A stretch of 16,402 nucleotides of DNA from Baffinella frigidus (taxonomy: Eukaryota > Cryptophyceae > Cryptomonadales > Baffinellaceae). Shown here one piece after another: positions 10,001 to 16,073 of this stretch. A program made the translations under genes and the position numbers. The stretch covers positions 85,007 through 101,408 of the forward strand of contig MU646788.1 in NCBI GenBank assembly GCA_026770585.1, written 5' to 3'. A model generated the notes under the pieces. The model saw only the letters and a list, made by a program, of their open reading frames with translations, had not been told where the DNA came from and searched no databases. Every line of letters begins with the position of its first letter. Position 1 is the first letter of the stretch.

Positions 10001-12074
10001 AGAAGTGTGACCCTAACGCAGGTCAAGCGGGTCTTCCGCTGCGCGAAAATAGCTCCAATGGCGCGAAAATAGCTCCAATGGCGGAAAATGGTTCCAATGG
10101 CGAAAAATGGTTCCAATGGCGGGGGGAGAGCAGACCTGCGCTGGACCCCGATGGACGAGAGCAGCGTGACCCGCTTCACCTGCGTTTAGAGTTTAGAGTT
10201 AAGGGATTGGGGTTTAGGATTGAGGGTTGAGGGTTGAGGGTTTACGGTACGTGGTACGTTTGTGGTTTATGCTTCAGGATTTCGGGTTTCGGGTTTAGGT
10301 TTCAGGGTTTAGGGGTTAGGATTTTATGGTTGGGGATTTAGGGCGCAGGGTTGAGGGTTTAGGGATGAGGACCGAGCGCCCCCCCTCTTCCTTGGCCTGC
10401 TTGTTGACAGCGTCGAGCGCGACCACAAGGTTCTTGGTCCCGACTTCGTCCACCGCCTGGACAGGGCGCATTTCACCCAGTTTTTTTATTTCGCCCAGTT
10501 TTCCGAAGCCATAACATCACACTCCACGTCTCAAAATCACGCCAGGTCACCACAAGTGCGAATCTAAGGTTGAGGCTCCCTCCGTGTAAAGTGGTCCCTG
10601 GTACAAATGAAACGCTCCAATTGCCGACCTCTGGCGTTTTTTCTGGGAAAACATGTCATGATTAATTTTAGGCAAATTCCCACTGGAGACCTGCACGCTG
10701 ACATGGAGAAGTCACTGGTATGGTGCAGACTAGTACTGACTGGTACACACGGGTACGGACTATCTCTGAGAGGATCTGACTAGTGTGTAGGGAGGACACG
10801 GGAGGGAGACCGTGACGCTGTTCTCGGTGGCAGAGAGAGAGGTGATGCGCACGCTGACATGCAGTCTAGCTCAGCCTGAGTAAAACTCAGAAAAATATTT
10901 AGAGCAGGAAATTCAGTACACAAGTGCAACTGAAATCTACAGTTTTATCCACCGGTGGATTTCTCCACCGATGGATAAAACTGGGACCCAGTTTTACCCA
11001 GGCAGAGCTAGGGAGAGGTGGGAGGGAGGGAAACCTTGGGGTTGTTCTCGTTGTTGGGCCCCCACTTCTTGGTCGGGAACGCCGATGTCCCCGTCAGCAC
11101 CAGCAGCGACTCCACCCCCTGCTTCAGGGCTTGGGGTTCCGGACTGCCACACCTCCACTCCTTCTTCCAGCTCCCATGTCTCTGGTGGTAGGTTCTGTCT
11201 CGCACACCGAGAACACTCATTGCCACCCCCCCACTTCTTGTATCACCTCCCGGGTCTCCCAGGGGCTATTTCGCAAGATTTGATCTGAGAAGGGCCAAAA
11301 AGGGTGGCGGCATGGTGCAGAGGAGCGGTCGCGCAAACCTGGATGGCGCGGGCGAGGCCGACGCCCTGCTCCGGGAAGCGCACGTCCGCCTCGACGATCT
11401 CGATCCCCGAAGGGAGGAGGGGGCGGGCGCGCCCCGCGTCGCGGACGATGGCGCGCACCTGTCCTCTCGAGGGAGCGGGCGTCAGGTCGGGCGCGTGTAC
11501 GTGCCTCGATCTCTGTCGGACGGCGGGTTACTGGGATCCTTCAGGCTCACGGCGTGGTGCCGCGCGCGATCCTAATTGACCAGGCCCAGGCTGTCGAGTC
11601 CGAGACTCCGAGAACAGAATCTCTCCACACGCATGCGATGCAACGCCTCGCGCGGTTCTGAACTATTCACCCTGCCACCAAGTTATTCGTACGCCATGGA
11701 GTGGAGGTCTTTGTTTCGCAAGCAGGTTGACTCCCAACAGTTTTGGAGTCGGGAGGTGCCTTGAAGCCCTGCGCCATAACAGCAGCAGCAGTGAGCCTCC
11801 CCACGCCGCCCGTGACCCCGAGGATCCCCACCGTGCCCTTCTCGGTCGCATCAACTGAGGTCTCGGTCGCAGCACCCTCAGTCGCTGCGCCCTGCGCCCT
11901 CACGAGCAAGGCTGCTCCCCTTCCTGATCGGATCGCAGGCCGAATCCGGCATAGCGCCGAGAGGCTGTGGGCGGCCGGCGCGAGGGTGCGAGACCCGGAC
12001 AGGGCGGGGGAGGGGGAGATGAGGAACGCTGAGGACGAGGCGGCAAGCGAGAGGAGCAGCCCTATTTTCATCAT
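4053..12074 (-). CDS. Plastid-targeted atypical SDR (NmrA/Tic62/HCF244-like NAD(P)-binding protein), 14 exons
   Basis: Exons in transcript order are 12074-11760, 11458-11339, 11118-11035, 10456-10373, 10179-10136, 9391-9297, 8673-8573, 8046-7954, 7420-7319, 6748-6696, 5469-5376, 4935-4825, 4682-4527 and 4151-4053. They sum to 1551 nt, exactly 516 codons plus TAA, with matching phases. Residues 1-16 are a signal peptide ending SSSA with Phe17 next, followed by a Ser/Arg/Ala-rich transit-like stretch to about 78. The Rossmann motif GVTGGVG is at 86-92, followed by GFK/VRAIVRD. LTGTSAFPTKKWG and AVDEVGTKNL follow. VTLLSSIGVQR is near 206-216, FPFSILNTFGVLDAK near 219-233, and YKYAIVRPGRLIGG near 249-262. 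The domain closes with GDASRRQTALALAQ and NKEGNVLTQDDWDSKFEAL. Such proteins bind NAD(P)H, and several plastid relatives assist photosystem assembly; the substrate here is unknown. Residues 347-516 match nothing I recognise. Exons 10-14 rest on frame and splice agreement only, so the protein might instead end after exon 9. Intron 1 seems to use a GC donor (AAG/GCACCT). Confidence 0.88.
4370..4432 (-). CDS. Second copy of the 3' half of reductase exon 13 (possible alternative exon)
   Basis: The copy is 63 bases with an AAG acceptor and the donor G/GTAAGT, which is closer to consensus than that of exon 13 (G/GTCAGT). It is open in phase 0 at both ends and reads VVVLRVWWPGTRV then WAGTQSMW. Exon 13 (4527-4682) ends GAQSMW and contains a VVVV-TGG-WW core. 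It could be an added exon, an alternative to exon 13, or a relic. Confidence 0.5.
4683..4824 (-). other. Short, strongly strand-biased reductase intron
   Basis: On the sense strand this 142-bp intron is almost pure C/CT runs, from GTTCCTCCTCC to TCTTGCAG. The following (AG)n stretch seems to have been taken into exon 13 as an Arg/Glu-rich start (RERE). Confidence 0.7.
5050..5250. repeat. Tandem segmental duplication near reductase exon 12
   Basis: Two copies, at about 5049-5130 and 5170-5250, share ACCATCGATGGAGGGTCGCA and a following stretch with ACGCGGGAAGCTCAGGTCC. CACTAGCCGCGCCTGTCC, covering the acceptor and first codons of exon 12 at 4925-4942, recurs at 5152-5169. A unit carrying the start of exon 12 was therefore duplicated within the intron. 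Confidence 0.8.
5476..5563. repeat. Tandem repeat of AGAGAGAGACTTTGATGAAT type
   Basis: Three successive units of GA-rich sequence plus TTTGATGAATACCCAA or close variants lie just upstream, on the sense strand, of reductase exon 11. Related words occur at 5735-5760, 5857-5920 and, inverted, at 7200-7280. Confidence 0.75.
5955..6106. mobile_element. Palindromic MITE-like element with TAACGGAC ends
   Basis: The 35-base arms at 5961-5995 and 6066-6100 are reverse complements with two mismatches, from TAACGGAC to GGCCTACGGT. Weaker pairing continues outward over ATAG. The centre is itself rich in CTACGG/CCGTAG half-palindromes, so the whole could fold on itself. It is non-coding and lies in the longest reductase intron. 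Confidence 0.85.
6350..6665 (-). repeat. Degenerate telomere-like array, C-rich on the gene's sense strand
   Basis: TTTAGGG, TTTGGGG, TTCAGGG and TGTAGGG heptamers run on the plus strand, so the reductase pre-mRNA carries CCCTAAA. The array starts soon after the exon 10 donor at 6695. Confidence 0.9.
6927..6982 (-). CDS. Second, intact copy of reductase exon 10 (candidate mutually exclusive exon)
   Basis: It has an ACCAACCAG acceptor and a CC/GTGCAC donor, 56 bases, with the same phases (0 in, 2 out) as exon 10 at 6696-6748. It reads ALRLESNSLNHDKFARWLP, against ALRLEFNSLNQEKFARWL in exon 10. The two lie about 180 bp apart. Either one can be spliced to exon 11 without breaking the frame. Confidence 0.55.
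7770..7852 (-). pseudogene. Partial copy of reductase exon 8
   Basis: Read on the minus strand toward the copied donor (CAG/GTCCCG), it gives SGVNGEASRGQTALALAQ, closely matching SGFKGDASRRQTALALAQ of exon 8. The 5' part diverges and meets a stop, and I find no acceptor in matching phase. Confidence 0.65.
8043..8211. repeat. 170-bp palindrome at the exon 8 acceptor
   Basis: About 47 bases at 8043-8090 (CGCTCTGCTCCCCCCCAA onward, including GTTTAGGGTTCAAGG) recur in reverse complement at 8165-8211 with one or two differences. A further inner copy occurs at about 8130-8164. The left end contains the splice acceptor of exon 8, and the right end abuts a second copy of exon 8 sequence. Confidence 0.85.
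8205..8275 (-). pseudogene. 5'-half copy of reductase exon 8
   Basis: On the minus strand a TCAG acceptor is followed by SVELRNGDPSGFKGDASRR, identical to exon 8 in protein. It then breaks off into the palindrome at 8211. A third, shorter fragment (GCGCAGCTCCACGCTCTGCT) lies at about 8331-8350. Confidence 0.7.
8284..8320 (-). repeat. Short telomere-like run
   Basis: A few TTTAGGG/TTTGGGG words sit between the second and third fragments of exon 8, C-rich on the sense strand of the reductase gene. Confidence 0.6.
8373..8411. repeat. Poly-C tract
   Basis: 25 Cs, one T and 13 Cs in a row. It is G-rich on the reductase sense strand, opposite to the usual intron bias here. It is prone to length error in sequencing and could form G-quadruplex on one strand. 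Confidence 0.9.
8946..9013 (-). pseudogene. Decayed copy of reductase exon 7
   Basis: On the minus strand it reads SIVHPGWLTGGPYTNPDFQP, against AIVRPGRLIGGPYTNPDFAN in exon 7 (8573-8673). The acceptor of exon 7 is altered and the 3' part is replaced. The Arg-Pro-Gly-Arg segment has become His-Pro-Gly-Trp. Confidence 0.75.
9027..9250 (-). repeat. Telomere-like array ending in a pure TAGGGTC block
   Basis: Degenerate words (TTTATGG, TTTCGGG, TGTAGGG) give way to about nine near-perfect TAGGGTC heptamers at 9177-9250. The homogeneous block suggests recent expansion of one variant. Confidence 0.9.
9837..9967. mobile_element. MITE-like element, CTAGCTCTG family (second copy)
   Basis: The ends are CTAGCTCTGTCCCA (left) and TTGGAACAGAGCTAG (right), 131 bp. 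The interior shares CTCCAGTACAAA and CTAAATGT with the copy at 1539-1668. It ends 9 bp beyond the donor of the copied exon 5 at 9977. Confidence 0.8.
9977..10032 (-). CDS. Second copy of reductase exon 5 (possible alternative exon or relic)
   Basis: With a GGAAG acceptor and an AG/GTCTGC donor, 56 bases are open with the phases of exon 5 (0 in, 2 out). It reads TRLTCVRVTLLSSIGVQR, against VKRVTLLSSIGVQR in exon 5 (10136-10179). The 3' two-thirds is near identical in DNA. The longer 5' part weakens the case for function. Confidence 0.45.
10041..10118. repeat. Four tandem 19-20-bp repeats between the two exon 5 copies
   Basis: GCGCGAAAATAGCTCCAATG occurs twice exactly, then two 19-base variants (GCGGAAAATGGTTCCAATG type). 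A single related unit, AAATAGCTCCAATGGCGG, lies at 9810-9827 beside the MITE at 9837. Confidence 0.9.
10186..10365 (-). repeat. Degenerate telomere-like array
   Basis: TTTAGAG, TTGAGGG, TTTAGGG and TTTCGGG words fill the short intron between exons 4 and 5 of the reductase, C-rich on its sense strand. Confidence 0.8.
10866..11011. mobile_element. MITE-like element, CTAGCTCNG family (third copy)
   Basis: The arms CTAGCTCAGCCTGAGTAAAA and its near-complement ending GGCAGAGCTAG bound 146 bp. Inside is a strong palindrome at about 10940-10982 built from TTTATCCACCGGTGG and its complement. It starts 23 bp after the donor of reductase exon 3. Confidence 0.8.
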
Positions 12075-12207
12075 CGTGAAATCTGACGATGACCGGCCAA
12101 ACCAGCCTTGGGACGTGATTCTTTTTTCGTGTGATGGTCAAACCGATTTGACCTTCAAGTAAAAAAGAGTTCTGGGCAACGGCCTGATCCTGAATTGTCG
12201 CCCCGCC
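12075..12207. promoter_or_regulatory. Divergent (bidirectional) promoter spacer
   Basis: Only 133 bp separate the start codon of the reductase gene (minus, ATG at 12074) from that of the fibrinogen-like gene (plus, ATG at 12208). Both 5' untranslated regions and core promoters must lie here unless an upstream untranslated exon exists. I see no clear TATA box. The spacer holds an 18-bp near-palindrome of GGTCAAA and TTTGACC halves at 12136-12153, a plausible factor-binding site. The proximity suggests shared control of a plastid protein and a secreted one, but this is inference. Confidence 0.55.
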
Positions 12208-12220
12208 ATGGCGACAATTC
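12192..12220 (+). promoter_or_regulatory. Perfect hairpin spanning the fibrinogen-like gene's start codon
   Basis: GAATTGTCGCC at 12192-12202 pairs perfectly with GGCGACAATTC at 12210-12220 around a 7-base loop, CCGCCAT. The loop and first stem base contain the ATG at 12208. In the mRNA this would place the start codon at the apex of an 11-bp, GC-containing stem. It could affect start-site recognition; it could also be a chance product of the coding sequence or a small DNA element. Confidence 0.5.
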
Positions 12221-13677
12221 CGGGGCGGCTTTGTTCACGAGGCCTCGCCCTCCTTGTGGCCATCGGCCTTCTGCACGGCTGCTGCAGTGATTCCACCTGG
12301 CAGCAGAACGCGAATGGGCCAGACTACGGCGGAACCGACAGCCCAACCGGGTACCGTCTCATCCCAGCGAAACATGCTGCATGATCCAGCAGCGACTCTT
12401 CAGAGGCGCTCTGGTGCTGGCCATGGGATCTTCCCCCTTTGCTCGACCCGCTGACATGCTCGCCGCCCACCAGCAAGCCTCTCGGTGCCCTCCAGCGTGA
12501 AGATTGTCGTCAGGCATGAGATGCTGAATGCACATCACTGGCTGGTGGCAGGGATGACGTGTGGGTCAGTTGCAATCCGACGACAGGGTACGCCCGCTCA
12601 ACCCGAACGCCTCCCCATCCCGGCCGACCATCACGTCTCCCGCAGCGCTGGAGGCGAAAATGATGCTTTCGGGCGACGTTTTCGAGCTGCATTCTTCTCT
12701 TGCTGCGTGCCTTCAAAAAAACAGGGCAGCGGTTCACGGCGTTTATTGTTGTTATAGCAAGTAGCAATCCTTCCATGCCGTCTCACGGGGCTTGACCAGG
12801 CACATGAACCGCCACGTCTCCCGCGCCTTCCATGCACGACCACACCAAACCTCGCTGACCCCCGCACCCCGGCAGCTTCGACGCGTCAGGCACCTCCTGC
12901 GTCCGTTCCCACCACACGCCACTCTACACGCACGACCCCAACCGTCGCGACAGCGCCTTCCGGGGCGCGACGTCCGGATTCGCGATGGGGACCGGCGGCC
13001 TCGACATCCCTACCGGCGGGGGAATCGGGACACAGGTCTAATCCGGGTACATATATTTTTCTTTTAAGAATCCGGCAACGAAAATCACTAGACAAATGCC
13101 TTATTTGTGTTTTAATTTTCGTGCAGATTTTGAAAAGAAACATACGTGTTCCCGGATGAGGTCAGCTGGCCCTGGCTGATGAAGCATCAGCCAGAAAGTG
13201 ATAAGCTGCCAAACAGGGCGTACAAGCTGAGGACTGATGAAACGGATTAGTTTGACACTGATAACCCCAGCGTATCAGGTTTCAGGGTCTGAAATGGAGC
13301 GGGGGTGGGACAGGAGAGCGACGTGTGGTTGAGTGGCGATGAGGGTTTGCGTGCTGCAATGATGGGTGTTGGGTCTCGCATGGGAGTTGAGTGACTGACA
13401 ACCCCAGCGTACCGCAGGACTCGCCCGCGCTCTCATGCACGGATCTAGCGCGCCTTCCCCACTTCTCCTCCGGGGTCAACTCTCAATCCTCAACCCTGAA
13501 CCCTAAAACCGAAGCCCTGAACCCTTCACCTTTAGGCTGGAATCTATGCTGTGACAAAATAGAGAATTGCTCTCCTGCACGGATCTAGCGCGCCTTCCCC
13601 ACTTGTCATCCGGGGTCAACCCTCAATCCTCGACCCTGAACCCTATGACCGAAGCCCTGAACCCTTAACCCTTAACC

Positions 13678-13716
<39 letters not shown>

Positions 13717-15820
13717 ACCCTAAAACCGAAGCCCTTAACTCTTAACCCTTAACCCTTAACCCTTAACCCCAAAACCTAAACCTAAATCCTGAACCCTGAA
13801 CCCTTAACCCTTCACCCCAAAGCCCAAACCCTGAACCCTAAACCCTAAACCCTAAACCCTAACCCCTAACCCCTAACCCCTCAAGCCTGAAGCAGATGTA
13901 CTGGCTGTTCCCTCCCGGGGCTGAGAAGGCGTTTCGAGGATGGTGTGATATGGACAGCTTCGGGGGGGGGTGGCTGGTGTGCTACACCTCCGAGGGGGGC
14001 GTGCATATGGCCACTGAGACGGTAATACTCGCCCCCTGCTTCTAGATCTGCTTCATTCGGGTTGACCGGCTTTTCTCACGTTGACATGCTGGGTGTGCGG
14101 CACACATCCGTCAACTTTGGAGTGAAAACGAGCCCGGGCTCACGAAATTGTTGAGTTGAGATAGACTGAGGCAGCGCTAGGCTGTTGGCCCCGATCCCTG
14201 GCATGCCACTGGGGGTTTCTCGGGGAGGTTTCAAAAGCTGTCACTGGAAACCTGGCGCGCAAGAGGGCGAGAAAATTCTTGTGGGTGTGGCCTATATATG
14301 TTAGATGGACGGCTTATTTGGACGTGACGGTAGTAACTTTTTGTACTGGCTTGTACCTTTTTGCGCGCCAGGTTTCCAGTGACAGCTCCTCTCCTCGCGG
14401 CTCTCCCCTCTTCTCCTCCTCGCCTTTTTTCAGCGGGAGAGGAGGAGGGACAAGGAAGAGGAAGGATTGCCGAGGAGGGGGATAAGGCAGGTTCAGGAGG
14501 AGGACCGTCCTCCTCATTGAGGCTTTGGGTTTTACAAAAACGGGCTCCGCGGGTGGTGGGAATACATGGTGGCTGTCTTATAGTTTAGAGCGTCGGGCAT
14601 GAAAGCGCCTTGGGGTCGAGTGCTCTTGCTGGCCCTTAGGGAAAGTACGCATCCGAGGAGGCGTTTTTCTTACGTCCTGGGGATCGTGGATCCACTGGAG
14701 GGGTGGTGACCGTAAGGTCTCAGCAGAAGAGGGTTTGAGTGGCGATGATGCTGCTACTGCAAAGCCACAGAGGAAGTCTCAAAATTCTTGGACACGACAC
14801 TAAAATTACTTGTAGGTTACCTTTTGACGAATTTTGGTCACGTCCTTGGGGGTGAAAATTGCCTTTTGAGGAGAAAATGGCTCAAAAGTATGCGACACCA
14901 GAGTGTCGCGAACTTTTTGACACTTCCCCTGGGGCTTTCCAGTAGTGATGATGTCTCTGGCGTGTCGGCAGGAGAGTGACGCGGAGTTCCCCGCAGACGG
15001 GTACCGCTCAGATTGCCGCGACCTCCCCTTCAACCAGGTTGCTCCCAAAACAAACATGTAGTCAATCTCCATGGCCACCACCCATGTTCAACCTCTCGAG
15101 GAGGCTCGGCGTATCAGGGCCAACCCGGCGACAAAACGCGTGGGTGCATGTTAGTTTGGCAAGCTTCCAGCCCTGATGGGTTTTTTTGGGACCTGAAGCG
15201 GATCAAATCTCCTCTACGCTCACCCCCTTTTCAGACTTTGAAAATTTTCAGGTCCCGAAAGGGGATTTGATCCGCTTCAGGGCCCAGAAAAGCCATCCAG
15301 GGCTGGAAGCTTGCGCAACGAATGTGGCCCCGCACCACTTGACGGTGACCGTGGGGAGAGCAGGTGATGTACATCAAGCACGGAGAGAGGGCTTCGGACG
15401 AGGATGACAAGGCCTGGTTCTCCTTCCAAGGGTCCCGCCCCAATCCTTAAAACCTAACCCTTAAACCCTAAATCTTAAACCCTAAACCCTAAACCCTGAA
15501 CCCCACACCCTAAACCCTAAACCTCAAACCCCAAACCTTGAACCCCAAACCCTAAACCCTAAACCCTAAACCCTAAACCCTAAACCCTAAACCCTAACCC
15601 CTAAAGTCCAAACCCTAAACCCTAAATCCTAAATCCTACGCCCCATACCCTAAACCCTGAACCCTAAACCCTCAACCCTAAACCCTAAACCCTCAACCCT
15701 ATACCCTGAACCCTAAACCTTCAACCCCAAACCCTAAATCCTAAAACGCTCACCCTGAAGCAGGTCATCAGGGCTGGTGGCGCGGCGGTCCAACTTCCGC
15801 GGCGCCGTCGATGCCTCCTG
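12208..15820 (+). CDS. Secreted fibrinogen C-terminal-domain-like protein, 5' and middle part (at least seven exons)
   Basis: Proposed exons are 12208-12350, 12876-13035, 13418-13474, 13896-14021, 14972-15037, 15364-15431 and 15764-15820. All junction phases agree (2, 0, 0, 0, 0, 2), and each intron is GT-AG. The ATG at 12208 starts MATIPGRLCSRGLALLVAIG followed by LLHGC, a signal peptide with a hydrophobic core at about residues 11-22. Exon 2 gives an uncharacterised Gly/Thr/His stretch (SFRGAT-like region, one Cys). Exons 3-7 read like a fibrinogen fold: CTDLARLPHFSSG/MYWLFP, then FRGWCDMDSFGGGWLVCYT, which is the family's CDMxxxGGGW signature. VHMATET, DGYRSDCRDLPFNQ and VMYIKHGERASDEDDKAWFSFQG-type segments follow. 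Fibrinogen-like domains usually bind carbohydrate or protein ligands outside the cell. Exons 1 and 2 are joined to the rest only by phase, and an extra exon near 12646 is possible. The 3' end is not reached. The gene is divergent from the reductase gene. Confidence 0.82.
12351..12875 (+). other. First intron of the fibrinogen-like gene
   Basis: 525 bp with no telomere-like filler, unlike most introns here. CACGTCTCCCGC occurs twice (about 12631 and 12817). A TCCCGCAG acceptor ending at 12645, followed by an open Cys-containing stretch, could be an extra exon, but no family signature supports it. Confidence 0.5.
13037..13160. mobile_element. Hairpin element beginning at a splice donor
   Basis: The left half (AATCCGGGTACATATATTTT onward) pairs imperfectly with the whole right half, which ends GTTCCCGGAT; each arm is about 55-60 bp. 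It is AT-rich against its surroundings. It starts one or two bases into the intron after exon 2 of the fibrinogen-like gene (donor at 13036). Confidence 0.75.
13172..13194. repeat. Perfect 10-bp stem-loop
   Basis: CTGGCTGATG and CATCAGCCAG flank a 3-base loop. It lies just right of the hairpin element in the same intron. Function unknown. Confidence 0.6.
13434..13668 (+). repeat. 141-bp tandem duplication carrying fibrinogen-like exon 3
   Basis: GCACGGATCTAGCGCGCCTT and the following 70 or so bases recur 141 bp downstream (about 13434-13527 and 13575-13668). The first copy contains the 3' part of exon 3 and its donor CGGG/GTCAAC; the second repeats both, but lacks the upstream GCAG acceptor and start of the exon. 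Confidence 0.85.
13630..13890 (+). repeat. Telomere-like array before fibrinogen-like exon 4
   Basis: AACCCTC, AACCCTT and AACCCTA blocks lead into CCTGAAGCAG at 13886-13895, the acceptor of exon 4. The C-rich strand is the sense strand. Confidence 0.9.
14042..14180. mobile_element. Diverged CTAG-type MITE-like element
   Basis: The ends CTAGATCTGCTTCA and TGAGGCAGCGCTAG resemble those of the elements at 1539, 9837 and 10866 at similar length (139 bp). An inner stem (GTTGAC...GTCAAC) adds support. It starts 20 bp after the donor of fibrinogen-like exon 4. Confidence 0.6.
14236..14387. mobile_element. Inverted-repeat element with perfect 27-bp arms
   Basis: 14236-14262 and 14361-14387 are exact reverse complements, from AGCTGTCACTGG to GGCGCGCAA. 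The 152-bp element carries no gene. The perfect arms suggest recent insertion. It lies in the intron between exons 4 and 5 of the fibrinogen-like gene. Confidence 0.85.
14400..14790. other. Intron stretch without gene
   Basis: It holds mirrored pyrimidine and purine tracts at 14400-14480 and a short perfect palindrome (GAGGAGGAC, one base, GTCCTCCTC) at about 14496-14516. Otherwise I see no structure. Confidence 0.5.
14882..14920. repeat. Stem-loop with GCGACAC/GTGTCGC core
   Basis: GCGACAC CAGA GTGTCGC at 14892-14909 is a perfect 7-bp stem, extended imperfectly by TCAAAAGT and ACTTTTTGA on its outside. It lies about 50 bp upstream of fibrinogen-like exon 5. Confidence 0.6.
15159..15314. mobile_element. 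Inverted-repeat element with about 50-bp arms
   Basis: GCAAGCTTCCAGCCCTG at the left and its complement at the right start arms that stay paired, with a few mismatches, through GAAGCGGATCAAATC. A second, inner pair (GGGACCTGAA/TTCAGGTCCC) also exists. The 156-bp element is in the intron between exons 5 and 6 of the fibrinogen-like gene. Confidence 0.85.
15446..15755 (+). repeat. Telomere-like (CCCTAAA)n array
   Basis: This is the most regular array in the window, including about seven consecutive exact CCCTAAA units near 15550-15595. It fills the intron after exon 6 and ends in CCTGAAGCAG at 15754-15763. Confidence 0.93.
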
Positions 15821-15844
15821 GTCCCCACCCAAACTCCCGAACCC

Positions 15845-15975
15845 CGAAACCATACCACCTAAACCCTAAACCCTACACCCCAAACCCTAAACCCTAAACC
15901 CTAAACCCTAAACCCTAAACCCTAATCCCTAAACCCTGAACCCCAAACCCTAAACCCTAAACCCTAACCCCCAGA
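15845..15975 (+). repeat. Telomere-like (CCCTAAA)n array
   Basis: Regular heptamers follow the proposed donor at 15821, again C-rich on the sense strand, and end before the possible acceptor at 16015. Confidence 0.9.
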
Positions 15976-16015
15976 ATCCTTAAACACACCCCCACCCCGC
16001 CCCTCCCGCGCGCAG

Positions 16016-16073
16016 TCAGACTCGAATCACGCTGGCAAAATCCACAAGTTTCATCAGTGGGACAATTCACTTG
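16016..16073 (+). CDS. Possible further exon of the fibrinogen-like gene
   Basis: A CGCGCAG acceptor ends at 16015 and a GT donor follows 16073, giving 58 bases. Two frames are plausible. Joined in phase from the exon ending at 15820 it reads QTRITLAKSTSFISGTIHL. In another frame it reads SDSNHAGKIHKFHQWDNSL, and that frame stays open well past 16073, to a TGA about 270 bases from the acceptor. I cannot tell which is real, and neither gives a clear family motif. Confidence 0.35.

Noticed and set aside
10538-10637. A further inverted-repeat element (CGCCAGGTC against GACCTCTGGCG)
   Set aside because: Arm pairing is weak beyond about 10 bases, too little to claim an element.
12485-12867. Small open frames between fibrinogen-like exons 1 and 2
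   Set aside because: No recognisable motif and no phase-matched exon pair; at most one possible Cys-containing exon near 12646.
13172-13260. Hammerhead ribozyme, because CTGATGA occurs twice and GAAA once
   Set aside because: The perfect CTGGCTGATG stem consumes the core bases, and I could not place the three required helices.
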